A DNA stretch of 13,508 nt from Chloroflexota bacterium (GCA_021812735.1 JAKAMV010000171.1:1-13508); one strand, 5' to 3'; positions 1-6,512 are shown, counted from the first letter of the stretch. Numbers and translations are program-made. Notes: generated by a model not told the origin, from the sequence alone.

Positions 1-27
1 TCGGAGCCGCACGCCGCCGCGAATCAG

Positions 28-53
28 GAGGCCCGCCGGGTGGGGCGGGCCTC
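28..53 (-). terminator. Hairpin downstream of the phosphoesterase gene
   Basis: A perfect 10-bp inverted repeat (28-37 pairs with 44-53, GAGGCCCGCC with GGCGGGCCTC) has a 6-nt loop. It lies 23 bp past the stop codon of the leftward phosphoesterase gene. The position and the very stable stem fit transcription termination. No T-run follows on the minus strand, so it is not a classical intrinsic terminator. Confidence 0.5.
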
Positions 54-75
54 GGCTGACCGGACGAGATTGGCG

Positions 76-1200
76 CTAGTGCGAGAGCAGCGGCGTCATC
101 GCGTGCACGTTGGCGCCGTCTGCTGCGTAGCCCAGGTACGGCATGCCCCAGACCTGCTCGATGGTCCGCAGCAGCGAGTAGTGGTTGTACGGCGTGTTGT
201 CGGTGATCGGGCCTGCCCCGTTGCGCGCGATCACGATGGCCGGCACCTTGCCGCCGCCGAACGGGCCGCTCCAGGGGTGGGAGCCGTTGTCGGTCAGGAC
301 GTAGCCCGCCGGAAGGGCGGGCGCGATGCCATAGCCCGGCGAGTCGCAGCACCCCGAGACGTCGGCCCACAGGTCAGTGCCGGTCGCCGCGCCGTCGAAG
401 TCGGCCTCGTCGGCGAGGACGAAGATGACGCTGTTGCCAGTCCACGCGCGCGAGGACGTGATGGTGTGCACGGCGTTCTGGACGAACGCGTCGGCCTTCT
501 GCTTGAGCGACGCGTCGTGCGGGTCGTCCACGCTGTTGCCGTAGGGGCACGGGGTCTCGGGATGGCCGGCGATGGTCGCGGACACGCCGCCGTGCATGTC
601 GTTGCACTGGTCTGGGCTGATCCAGACGAAGTCGGGCGCGTGCGGGCTGGCGAGGTCCGAGGAAAGGTCCGTGTACGGCTTGATCTTCGCGAGGCGTGCG
701 GCCGACGAGGCGATGTCGTCCATGTGGACGAACGGGTTGTGCTTGCTCGAGTAGAGGGCCACGCCACCGGGCGCCGTGGCGCCGGTGTAGCCCGGCGACG
801 GCATCGCCTCCATATAGGCGCCCCAGGTGCGTCCGCTGGATTCCAGCTGGTCCACCAGGTTCGGCCACGCGAAGTGGTTGGCCGGGTTGTCGTTCATCTG
901 GTTGATGTCGAGCTGACCGGTGATGGCGGCGACGTAGTTGGGCTGGCTCGGGTGCGTGACGCCGTAGTAGTTGGTCGCCTGCGCGTTCGACGCCGCCAGC
1001 GAGGTGAGGTACGGCGCGTTCGGGTCGCCGATCACGGTGTTCTGGCTGTGGTTCTCGAGCATGATCACGAAGATCCGCTTGACGGCCGCGTTCTCGCCCG
1101 AGATCGGGCTGTGCGCGATGACGGTGGTCGCCGGGGCGAGCGCCGCGAGCGCGAGGACGGCGGACGCGCCGAGGCGGGCGAGCGTGGGAGTGGGACGCAC
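76..1200 (-). CDS. Secreted phosphoesterase (acid phosphatase / phospholipase C-like family)
   Basis: A 374-aa protein of the phosphoesterase family that includes AcpA-type acid phosphatases and bacterial phospholipases C, which hydrolyse phosphomonoesters or phospholipid headgroups outside the cytoplasm. The GTG start at 1200 is chosen because AAGGAG lies just upstream and a hydrophobic signal peptide follows (about residues 8-29, ending near AH-SP). An in-frame extension up to 1608 would run antisense into the DUF1684 gene and looks non-coding. Visible motifs are VIMLENHS (46-52; metal-binding Glu/His region of the family), THPSQPNY (82-89; the Ser is the likely nucleophile by analogy with AcpA), PDQCNDMHGG (197-205), LADEADFDG (262-270) and a C-terminal YNHYSLLRTIE (338-348). 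Together they suggest an intact alkaline-phosphatase-fold active site. The substrate cannot be told from sequence. The gene is probably downstream of DUF1684 in the same direction, with a 107-bp gap. Confidence 0.85.
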   Translation of the reverse strand: MRPTPTLARLGASAVLALAALAPATTVIAHSPISGENAAVKRIFVIMLENHSQNTVIGDPNAPYLTSLAASNAQATNYYGVTHPSQPNYVAAITGQLDINQMNDNPANHFAWPNLVDQLESSGRTWGAYMEAMPSPGYTGATAPGGVALYSSKHNPFVHMDDIASSAARLAKIKPYTDLSSDLASPHAPDFVWISPDQCNDMHGGVSATIAGHPETPCPYGNSVDDPHDASLKQKADAFVQNAVHTITSSRAWTGNSVIFVLADEADFDGAATGTDLWADVSGCCDSPGYGIAPALPAGYVLTDNGSHPWSGPFGGGKVPAIVIARNGAGPITDNTPYNHYSLLRTIEQVWGMPYLGYAADGANVHAMTPLLSH

Positions 1201-1268
1201 GAGGTCTCCTTGCGCTGCGTGGATGACCGGGAGCCCGCATTGTCCAACTGGGCCGCGGGCGCCGGAAC

Positions 1269-1313
1269 GGCTGACGCGTTGCAGCCGCATATCAATTGTC
1301 CTGCAAGTCAGCC
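1269..1313 (-). promoter_or_regulatory. Bulged inverted repeat between the DUF1684 and phosphoesterase genes
   Basis: GGCTGAC (1269-1275) and TTGCAG (1279-1284) pair with CTGCAA (1301-1306) and GTCAGCC (1307-1313). This gives a 13-bp stem with a 3-nt bulge (GCG, 1276-1278). The 16-nt loop is AT-rich and contains CAATTG. The right arm overlaps the DUF1684 stop codon (1308-1310). It could be a terminator or attenuator, or an operator for the phosphoesterase gene. Only the symmetry is seen; the role is inferred. Confidence 0.4.
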
Positions 1314-1856
1314 CGCAGGCAGGCGCTCCCCGGCCTCGATCCGCACCGGCAGCCTGTTCTCGGCCGGGGTCAGCGGGCACGAGTAGTCCGGCGAGTAGGC
1401 GCACGACGGGTGATAGGCGAGGTTGAAGTCGAGCGTGAAGGTCCCGTCCAGCTCGGGCTCGAGGTCGAGGTAGCGACCCGCGCCGTAGGTCTCGGTGCCG
1501 CTGGTGGCGTCGAGGAACGGGACGAACAGCGACCCGTTGCCGAGGTCGTACGCGACGAGCGACAGGGGCTGGCCGCGCAGCTCGAAGCGGAACGTGCCGG
1601 CCCGCCATGCGCGGCGCATCTCATCGGTCGAGGTGGGCATGAGGAACGCCTCCGACTCGCCGCCCTCGTGCGGGCTGAGCCCGAGCCCCTCGAGCCGGTA
1701 GGCGGGGTCGACCGGGTAGTAGGCGAGCCCGGTGAACGTGTCGCGCTCATCGTTGGGGATGGGGCTGTAGGGCGAGGCGCGGAAGTCCTGGTCCTTCGCG
1801 GCGCGCCCGGTCTCGACAGCGCGGACGAATTCGGTGCCGGGATCGATGTCGGGCAT
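1308..1856 (-). CDS. DUF1684 family protein
   Basis: A 182-aa cytoplasmic protein that matches the DUF1684 family by its overall pattern. It has an early segment with FRASPYSPIP (26-35), a central LVAYDLGNGSLFVPFLDATSGTETYGAGRYL, and the C-terminal signature CAYSPDYSCPLTPAENRLPV (152-171). The family is widespread in Actinomycetota, Bacteroidota and others. It has no established biochemical function, so none is assigned. The ATG start at 1856 has GGAGGA about 5-6 nt upstream. No signal peptide or membrane segment is visible. The gene is followed in the same direction by the secreted phosphoesterase, which could be cotranscribed, and is divergent from the redox operon on its other side. Length and C-terminus look complete. 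Confidence 0.85.
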   Translation of the reverse strand: MPDIDPGTEFVRAVETGRAAKDQDFRASPYSPIPNDERDTFTGLAYYPVDPAYRLEGLGLSPHEGGESEAFLMPTSTDEMRRAWRAGTFRFELRGQPLSLVAYDLGNGSLFVPFLDATSGTETYGAGRYLDLEPELDGTFTLDFNLAYHPSCAYSPDYSCPLTPAENRLPVRIEAGERLPAG

Positions 1857-2160
1857 TGCGTTCCTCCGAGCGGCAGAGGCGCGGGGCGAGGGCGCAGCCA
1901 GAGCGTAGTCGAGCCCGAGAGGTCACGTCGAGGCCGCCGTCGCCCGCCGGGCCAGCGAGTCCCGTGTTCCTGCATCGCCTCCGCGCGCCCTGTGTACGGG
2001 TGCGCAACCGCGCTGGCGCCGGCCTCACCGAAACGGGACCGAAACGGGCCGCGTGCGCGTTTGACAGGGCCAGCCAGATGCCGCGCGGGGGCACAATCCT
2101 GTGAGCTTCCACATCTGCGCTGTCATCGTCCCCAAAGAATCCGGCCCGAGACTGGCGCTT
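1857..2160. promoter_or_regulatory. Divergent intergenic region with tandem repeat and TTGACA box
   Basis: About 300 bp without a convincing gene separate the leftward DUF1684 gene from the rightward redox operon, so promoters for both should lie here. The clearest elements are a perfect tandem 11-bp repeat (2027-2048) and TTGACA at 2061-2066 on the plus strand. No good -10 sits 16-18 bp from that box; the best AT-rich candidate, CACAAT at 2092-2097, is too far away (25 bp). An ORF extension from GTG 2101 is possible, but its residues look non-coding. Confidence 0.45.
2027..2048. repeat. Two perfect tandem copies of an 11-bp unit (ACCGAAACGGG)
   Basis: ACCGAAACGGG occurs at 2027-2037 and again, with no gap, at 2038-2048. 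Each copy holds a small CCG-AAA-CGG dyad. The 11-bp period places both copies on the same helix face, 12 bp before the TTGACA box, as expected of paired regulator sites. The regulatory role is inference. Confidence 0.6.
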
Positions 2161-2502
2161 GTGAACCCGACTATCCCCGCTCGAGTCCAGACCCGCAACC
2201 GCGCGGACCGCCGCCTCCAGTCGATGACGCTCGGCGCCGCCGTGCTGGGCATCGCGGCCGTCGGCGTCTTCGGCTATGCCGCTGCGCTCACGTACACCGG
2301 CAAGACCAATACGGTCAGCGCCGCCGGCGTCCAGTCGTTCGGCGGCGACCAGCAGCCGCAGCAGCCGATCAGCGGCGTCGCCGGCCAGGCCCGGCAGGAC
2401 GACCAGGGCAACATCCTCAACCCCTTCTTCGGCATCCAGCAGGTCACCCCGCCCACGACCTCCGGTCACCGCCAGTCCCACGTGAGCAGCGGCGGCTCCT
2501 GA
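2161..2502 (+). CDS. Small membrane-anchored extracytoplasmic protein of unknown function
   Basis: A 113-aa protein of no family I recognise. The N-terminus is basic (R9, R12, R14, R17, R18), followed by one hydrophobic segment at about 22-44 (LGAAVLGIAAVGVFGYAAAL). By the positive-inside rule the remaining ~70 residues should be outside the membrane. That part is Gln/Gly/Pro-rich (GGDQQPQQP, 61-69), contains DQGNILNPFFGIQQVTPP, and ends in HVSSGGS. There are no cysteines and no CXXCH haem motif. GTG 2161 is preferred because the basic stretch plus membrane helix starts there; no clear Shine-Dalgarno is seen, and GTG 2101 or ATG 2224 are alternatives. The gene lies 66 bp upstream of the ferric-reductase-like gene, so it probably belongs to the redox operon as an accessory or assembly partner. 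Confidence 0.6.
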   Translation: MNPTIPARVQTRNRADRRLQSMTLGAAVLGIAAVGVFGYAAALTYTGKTNTVSAAGVQSFGGDQQPQQPISGVAGQARQDDQGNILNPFFGIQQVTPPTTSGHRQSHVSSGGS

Positions 2503-2568
2503 CGCCCGTGGCGCGGCGCCCGACCCGCCGCGTGCAAAGCAGCGCCGCCCAGGAGTCAGCCCAACCCC

Positions 2569-3168
2569 ATGTTCAACCAGTTCCTCTGGTTCGTTGCCCG
2601 AGGCTCGGGGATCGTGTCCCTGCTCATGGTCACGGCCTCCGTGTGCTTCGGCCTCCTGACCGTCGCGCGATTCTGGCACGAGACCTGGCCACGGTTCTTC
2701 AACCTCGAGATGCACCGCCGCATCTCGCTGCTCGCCATCGTGTTCAACGTGGTCCACATCACGAGCGCGGTCCTCGACCCGTTCGTCAAGCTCGGGTGGT
2801 CCGCGGCGTTCGTGCCCCTCGTGTCGGCGTACCGTCCGGTGCCCGTCGCGCTGGGCGTGATCTCGATGTACCTGTTCATCGCGCTGGTGATCACGGGCCT
2901 GCTCCGCGCGCACATGCCGCAGGGCCTGTGGCGCGCGATCCACTGGAGCAGCTACGCCATGTGGCCCCTCGCGCTCGCCCACAGCTTCCTCTCGGGCAGC
3001 GACGCCGGCTCGCTCTGGATGCTCGCGATCGGGGGCGTCAGCCTCGGCGCCGTGGGCGCCTGCCTGCTCTTCCGGATCTCGGTCTGGGATGCGGGTCGCG
3101 GGCGGCTGGAGGACGCGGTCCTCACCTCGTCGTGGGAGGACGCCACCAGGCGGACGAAGAGCCGATGA
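2569..3168 (+). CDS. Ferric-reductase-like b-haem transmembrane protein
   Basis: A 199-aa integral membrane protein with about five to six hydrophobic helices, the size of the stand-alone ferric-reductase-like transmembrane domain (related to FRE/NOX and MsrQ/YedZ). Candidate haem ligands are H49 (EMHRR) and H63 (NVVHIT) on one helix region, and H125 (RAIHWSSY) and H138 (LALAHSF) on another. The spacings of 14 and 13 residues fit a bis-haem arrangement across the membrane. No flavin or NAD domain is fused to it; those functions appear to be supplied by the next gene. Start ATG 2569 has AGGAG at 2551-2555. Its stop overlaps the next start as ATGA, which implies translational coupling. The cytoplasmic tail (about 172-199) is charged. 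The terminal acceptor (metal, quinone or periplasmic partner) is not shown by the sequence. Confidence 0.8.
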   Translation: MFNQFLWFVARGSGIVSLLMVTASVCFGLLTVARFWHETWPRFFNLEMHRRISLLAIVFNVVHITSAVLDPFVKLGWSAAFVPLVSAYRPVPVALGVISMYLFIALVITGLLRAHMPQGLWRAIHWSSYAMWPLALAHSFLSGSDAGSLWMLAIGGVSLGAVGACLLFRISVWDAGRGRLEDAVLTSSWEDATRRTKSR

Positions 3169-4409
3169 CGGCCCGCCTGCTCTCGGGGCCGTCGACGGCT
3201 GCCGGGGCGGAGTCGCTCGCCGATCACCGGGCCCGGCTCGGCGATCTGCCGGGCCGAACGGATCGCGCCCACCTCATCCCGATGATCGACGCCGCCGGGC
3301 TGCTGGGCCGCGGCGGCGCGGGCTTCCCCGTCGGGCGCAAGTGGGCCTCGGTCGCGGGCCGGGCGAAAGGCGATGCCGTGGTGCTCGCGAACGGCGCCGA
3401 GGGCGAGCCGCTCGCCCACAAGGACCGGGTGCTGATGGCGTCACGCCCCCACCTCGTGCTCGACGGGCTGGAGCTGGCGGCCGAGGCCGTTGGTGCGAGG
3501 CGGGCGGTCCTGTACGTGGGTTCCGAGCACGTCGAGGCGCGGATCGCGCTCGAGCGGGCGCTGGCCGAGCGGGCGGCGAGCCAGACCTCGCCCCTGCCGA
3601 GGGTCCCGACCATGCTCGTCACCCCGCCGGTGTCGTACATCGCGGGGGAGGAGTCGGCCGCCGTCCACTTCGTCAACATCGGCGACCCGAGGCCCACCAC
3701 CGTCCCGCCCCGCCCGTACGAGAAGGGCGTCGGCGGGAGGCCCACGCTGGTCCAGAACGTCGAGAGCCTGGCCCACGTCGCCCTGATCGCCCGCTATGGC
3801 GATGCCTGGTACCGCGAGGCGGGCCGCGCCGAGACGTGCGGCACCGCGCTCGTGACCGTGACCGGCGGGGCGCGGCCCGGCGTGCTCGAGATCGAACTCG
3901 GCACCACCGTCGGCGAGCTGGCCGAGTGGGCCGGGGTGAGCGCCTCGGTTGGCAGTCCGGTGCTGCTGGGGGGCTATTTCGGCACGATCATCTCCGGTGC
4001 CGAGACCTGGCGGCAGCCGCTGGACCCGGTCGTCCTGCGCCGTGCGGGCGCCGCCTTCGGCGCCGGGGTCGTGGCGTTCCTCGGCGACGAGGCGTGCGGC
4101 GTGACCACGACCGCGCGGATCGTGGACTACATGGCCGGCTCCAGCGCCGCCCAGTGCGGCCCCTGCGTGTTCGGCCTGCGCGCGATCGCCGACGCCTCGG
4201 CTCGGATCGCCACCGGCCAGCCTCGCCAGGACGACCTCTCGCGGCTGCGGGGCTGGAGCCAGTCGATCACCGGGCGCGGCGCGTGTCGGATGCCCGACGG
4301 CGCCACGGCGCTGCTCGCGAGCTCGCTGCGCGTGTACGACGCCGACTGGACGTCGCACCAGCACCACCGCCGCTGCGCGATGCGCCGCGGGGCGAGGGTC
4401 GGGGTGTGA
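3165..4409 (+). CDS. NuoF-like flavin / iron-sulfur electron-transfer subunit
   Basis: A 414-aa protein related to the 51-kDa (NuoF) subunit of complex I and to diaphorase subunits of hydrogenases, which take electrons from NAD(P)H onto FMN. Visible are the glycine-rich flavin/nucleotide motif GRGGAGFPVGRKW (48-60), NGAEGEPLAHKDR (76-88), YIAGEES, the NVESLAHVA segment after VGGRPTLVQ, an SLBB-like ligand-binding part (about 240-290), and a C-terminal Fe-S region with C331, C334 and C374. The canonical NuoF N3 motif has SCGxCxxC. Here the first position is alanine (SAAQCGPC), and C311 (DEACGV) is a possible fourth ligand. The gene overlaps the membrane-protein gene at its start (ATGA, 3165-3168) and the ferredoxin gene at its end (4406-4409). 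That arrangement suggests a membrane-associated complex rather than complex I, since no other nuo gene is present. Confidence 0.8.
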   Translation: MTARLLSGPSTAAGAESLADHRARLGDLPGRTDRAHLIPMIDAAGLLGRGGAGFPVGRKWASVAGRAKGDAVVLANGAEGEPLAHKDRVLMASRPHLVLDGLELAAEAVGARRAVLYVGSEHVEARIALERALAERAASQTSPLPRVPTMLVTPPVSYIAGEESAAVHFVNIGDPRPTTVPPRPYEKGVGGRPTLVQNVESLAHVALIARYGDAWYREAGRAETCGTALVTVTGGARPGVLEIELGTTVGELAEWAGVSASVGSPVLLGGYFGTIISGAETWRQPLDPVVLRRAGAAFGAGVVAFLGDEACGVTTTARIVDYMAGSSAAQCGPCVFGLRAIADASARIATGQPRQDDLSRLRGWSQSITGRGACRMPDGATALLASSLRVYDADWTSHQHHRRCAMRRGARVGV

Positions 4410-4783
4410 GCGGCCGTCGGGTGCTCGACTCCGGGTACCGCATCGAGATCGACCGCATCGCCTGCGACGCGTACGGGACGTGCGCGGAGCTCCTGCCCGA
4501 GGGCATCGACCTCGACGAGTGGGGCTACCCGGTCATCGCGCCCGGCAACGTGCCGACCCACCTGCTCGACATCGCGAAGCGGGCCGTGGACAGCTGCCCG
4601 GTGCTCGCGCTCCGTCTGGTCAAGGTCGCCGTCGTGAAGGGCGTCGAGCCGGGCCCGCCCCCGCCGGTGCTCGCCGCGCGCCGACCCGAGACCCGCCCCG
4701 ACCGGATGGAGGGCACGCCGCCCTGGCCGCCGCGACCCGCGAACCGGCCCTCGAAGCGGGGTCCGGAGCAGCGCCGCCGCTGA
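4406..4783 (+). CDS. Single-cluster ferredoxin, probably [3Fe-4S]
   Basis: A 125-aa ferredoxin. GTG 4406 is chosen because it overlaps the preceding stop as GTGA, GAGGG lies upstream, and the ferredoxin fold begins at about residue 11. Cluster ligands are C20 and C26 (CDAYGTC, C-x5-C) and C64 followed by proline (DSCPVLAL). Y23 stands where a fourth cysteine would sit in a 4Fe protein, so a [3Fe-4S] cluster is expected, as in many actinobacterial P450-type ferredoxins. Residues 75-125 form a basic, proline-rich tail not needed for the fold, possibly a docking segment. It probably passes electrons between the NuoF-like subunit and the haem membrane protein or another partner. The ATG/GTG alternatives upstream run antisense-like through the NuoF-like gene and are rejected. 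Confidence 0.8.
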   Translation: MSGRRVLDSGYRIEIDRIACDAYGTCAELLPEGIDLDEWGYPVIAPGNVPTHLLDIAKRAVDSCPVLALRLVKVAVVKGVEPGPPPPVLAARRPETRPDRMEGTPPWPPRPANRPSKRGPEQRRR

Positions 4784-4839
4784 GCCGTCGCCTGGGCCGA
4801 ACGCGGGTCTGACCGGGGAGCGCCGCGATGGCCCCGCCG

Positions 4840-6207
4840 TCAGCCCGCCGGGAGGATGTTGTGATTGCGGCGGAACACGTTGTCGGGGTCCCAGACGGCC
4901 TTCGCCGCGGCCAGCCGTCGATAGGTTCGCGCCGGGTACGCCTCGCGGATCCGGGCCTCGCCCTCGTCCTCGAGGTAGTTGACGTAGGCGCCGATGGACC
5001 GGCAGCGCAGACTGTCGAGGAACGCGTCGGCCCAGGCCTTGCAGGGGCCCAGCGCATCGGCTGAGGCCGCCGTGACCTGCGCCGACACGTGCACGGGCGC
5101 GGCGCGGTGCGCGTAGGCGGTCGAGCCGGCGGATCGATCGCCGATCGCTCCCCCGAGGATTCGGACCTGGACCAGCGGCCGGGCCCCCGGCGCCGTCTCG
5201 GACGCGTAGCGGAGCGCATCGACAACCGTGTCGTCGAGCACCTCGAGGAACATCGAGCGGGTGACCGAGGCCGACGGCGTCCCAGCTCCCGCGGTGAGCC
5301 GGTAGATCGCGGGGAAGGCCATCGGTCCGAGGGTGTCGGCGACCGGCCTCGCCAGCGCCTTGAATGGCGCCCACGCCGCCTCGCCCGCCGCGGCATCGCC
5401 GTTGTACACGCCGGCGACGACCACGACGGGCCGCCCGATCGCGTCCGGGGGGACGAACGGTGCGCGCGGCGCGGGCATGAGGCTGACGATGACCCCCAGC
5501 TCGCGCGGCGCGGCGCCAGCCAGTGGCACGATCCCGCGGAGCACGTTCTGGTTCACCGGCAGCAACACGGCGCCGCCGTACGCCTCGCCCGCTTCGACCA
5601 TGCTGAACTCGAGCGACGTCACCACGCCGAAGTTGCCGCCGCCACCCCGGATCGCCCAGAAGAGTTCTGGCTCCGACTCGGCTGAGGCGGTCACGAGCCG
5701 CCCGTCCGCGGTCACGAGGTCGGCCGAGACGAGGTGGTCCACCGTGAGGCCGTGCTGGCGCGAGAGGTAGCCGAGGCCGCCCCCGAGCGTGATCCCGGCG
5801 ACCCCGACGCTGCCGCTGTCGCCGAGCGGCACGGTCAGCCCGTGCTCGTGCGCGGCGGCGATCACGTCCCGGGCGAGCAGACCGGCGCCTGCACGAAGCC
5901 GACGCGCGACGGGGTCGACCTCGAGCTCGCGGACACCGCGCATGTCGAGGACCAGCACGCCATCGCCGGTGCCGTGGCCGGCGGCGCTGTGCCCGCCCCC
6001 GCGCACGGCGATCTCGATGGCCTCGTCCCGGGCGAAGGCGATGGTCCGCGCGACGTCAGCGGCGCAGGCGGGCCGGACGACCAGCGCGGGCCGGCCGGGC
6101 CGAGCGAGCTGGACGACGGCCGCGGCGGCGCTGAAGTCGGGATGGTCGGGCGTGAGGACGACGCCGCGGATCGCCGATGCGAGACCGATGACGGCGGCCG
6201 GTCTCAT
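4840..6207 (-). CDS. FAD-dependent oxidoreductase, berberine-bridge-enzyme (BBE) type
   Basis: A 455-aa flavoprotein of the PCMH/VAO family. The N-terminal FAD domain (about 40-200) contains RGGGHS with H73, the family's covalent 8-alpha-histidyl FAD attachment site, followed by GSVGVAGITLGGGLGYLSR (132-150) and the RGGGGNFGVVTSLEF block (187-201). The position of the second, cysteinyl FAD link of bicovalent members is S131, so single covalent attachment is expected. The C-terminal BBE segment is at about 405-450 (YVNYL, then YRRLAAAKAVWDPDNVFR, ending in NHNI). Family members oxidise sugars, alkaloids or other alcohols with O2; the substrate here is unknown. No signal peptide is seen. ATG 6207 has only a weak Shine-Dalgarno. 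The gene faces the redox operon tail to tail across 56 bp and has a long structured leader. Confidence 0.85.
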   Translation of the reverse strand: MRPAAVIGLASAIRGVVLTPDHPDFSAAAAVVQLARPGRPALVVRPACAADVARTIAFARDEAIEIAVRGGGHSAAGHGTGDGVLVLDMRGVRELEVDPVARRLRAGAGLLARDVIAAAHEHGLTVPLGDSGSVGVAGITLGGGLGYLSRQHGLTVDHLVSADLVTADGRLVTASAESEPELFWAIRGGGGNFGVVTSLEFSMVEAGEAYGGAVLLPVNQNVLRGIVPLAGAAPRELGVIVSLMPAPRAPFVPPDAIGRPVVVVAGVYNGDAAAGEAAWAPFKALARPVADTLGPMAFPAIYRLTAGAGTPSASVTRSMFLEVLDDTVVDALRYASETAPGARPLVQVRILGGAIGDRSAGSTAYAHRAAPVHVSAQVTAASADALGPCKAWADAFLDSLRCRSIGAYVNYLEDEGEARIREAYPARTYRRLAAAKAVWDPDNVFRRNHNILPAG

Positions 6208-6309
6208 CGGCTGGAGCGGGCGCGTTGCGGCATTGAGCGATTGTCGCCGCTCGGGTGGTGCCGCCGCAGGGTGGCGGCGCAGCGCGTGCTGGACTCCCCG
6301 CGCTCGATT

Positions 6310-6396
6310 CGCTCGTACCGCCGTCGTGCGGCGCTTGTCAAACGGGCGGCGCCGCGCCCGTGCCCGGCAGGCGGGCAGGTTCCGCTCGTACCGCCG
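6310..6396. repeat. 14-bp direct repeat (CGCTCGTACCGCCG) at 6310-6323 and 6383-6396
   Basis: Two identical 14-bp copies lie with starts 73 bp apart, on either side of the TTGACA box and the two hairpins. The inverted relative ACGAGCGGAA (6449-6458) mirrors TTCCGCTCGT at 6380-6389. The pattern fits a family of regulator sites or a small dispersed extragenic repeat. Confidence 0.5.
6312..6341 (-). promoter_or_regulatory. Candidate promoter of the BBE oxidoreductase gene
   Basis: On the minus strand TTGACA (6341-6336) is a perfect -35 box, followed after 18 bp by TACGAG (6317-6312), a weak -10 (3 of 6 matches to TATAAT). It would start transcription about 100 nt before the BBE ATG. The hairpin/palindrome 6342-6361 directly abuts the -35, as an operator or upstream terminator would. 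This assignment rests on consensus similarity only. Confidence 0.3.
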
Positions 6397-6449
6397 CCAG
6401 CCGGCGATAAGAGTGGAGTTCAGCGTATGAGCGCCGTGTGGCGGCGAGA

Positions 6450-6465
6450 CGAGCGGAACCGCTCG
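6450..6465. promoter_or_regulatory. Perfect 16-bp palindrome, possible operator
   Basis: CGAGCGGAACCGCTCG has 7-bp arms around a central AA. The gap is too short for an RNA hairpin, so a dimeric DNA-binding protein (for example TetR- or MarR-type) is more likely than a terminator. It lies about 240 bp before the BBE start and 155 bp after the ligD stop. No regulator gene is nearby in the window. Confidence 0.35.
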
Positions 6466-6473
6466 GGAGTGCG

Positions 6474-6512
6474 TCGCGCGCCCAGGGCCAGGATCGTCGC
6501 GCGCCAGGATCG
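6474..6512. repeat. Imperfect tandem duplication
   Basis: The unit TCGCGCGCCAGGATCG (6497-6512) is preceded directly by a longer version (6474-6496) with the same ends and a short internal insertion. It looks like a local replication-slippage duplication in non-coding DNA. Confidence 0.5.

Noticed and set aside
40..1386. A 448-codon plus-strand frame opposite the phosphoesterase
   Set aside because: Antisense shadow: Arg/Val-rich, no motifs, while the minus strand encodes a family-typical secreted enzyme.
1201..1608. N-terminal extension of the phosphoesterase to 1608
   Set aside because: The extension overlaps DUF1684 in another frame and has no protein-like pattern. GTG 1200 has a strong Shine-Dalgarno and begins a signal peptide.
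2161..2502. Flavinylation target (FMN-binding S/T-G-A-T/S motif) in the small redox-operon protein
   Set aside because: The C-terminal SSGGS does not match the known motif and no FMN-binding domain or apbE gene is present in the window.
1296..3164. Long plus-strand open frame that would extend the NuoF-like protein far upstream
   Set aside because: It runs antisense to DUF1684 and through two other genes in another frame; its residues are Arg/Pro-rich with no family pattern. The ATG at 3165 overlaps the preceding stop and starts the recognisable protein.
4814..4836. Inverted repeat CGGGG...CCCCG between the convergent ferredoxin and BBE genes as a bidirectional terminator
   Set aside because: Only 5 bp of pairing around a 13-nt loop in GC-rich DNA, with no T-run on either strand; too weak to annotate.
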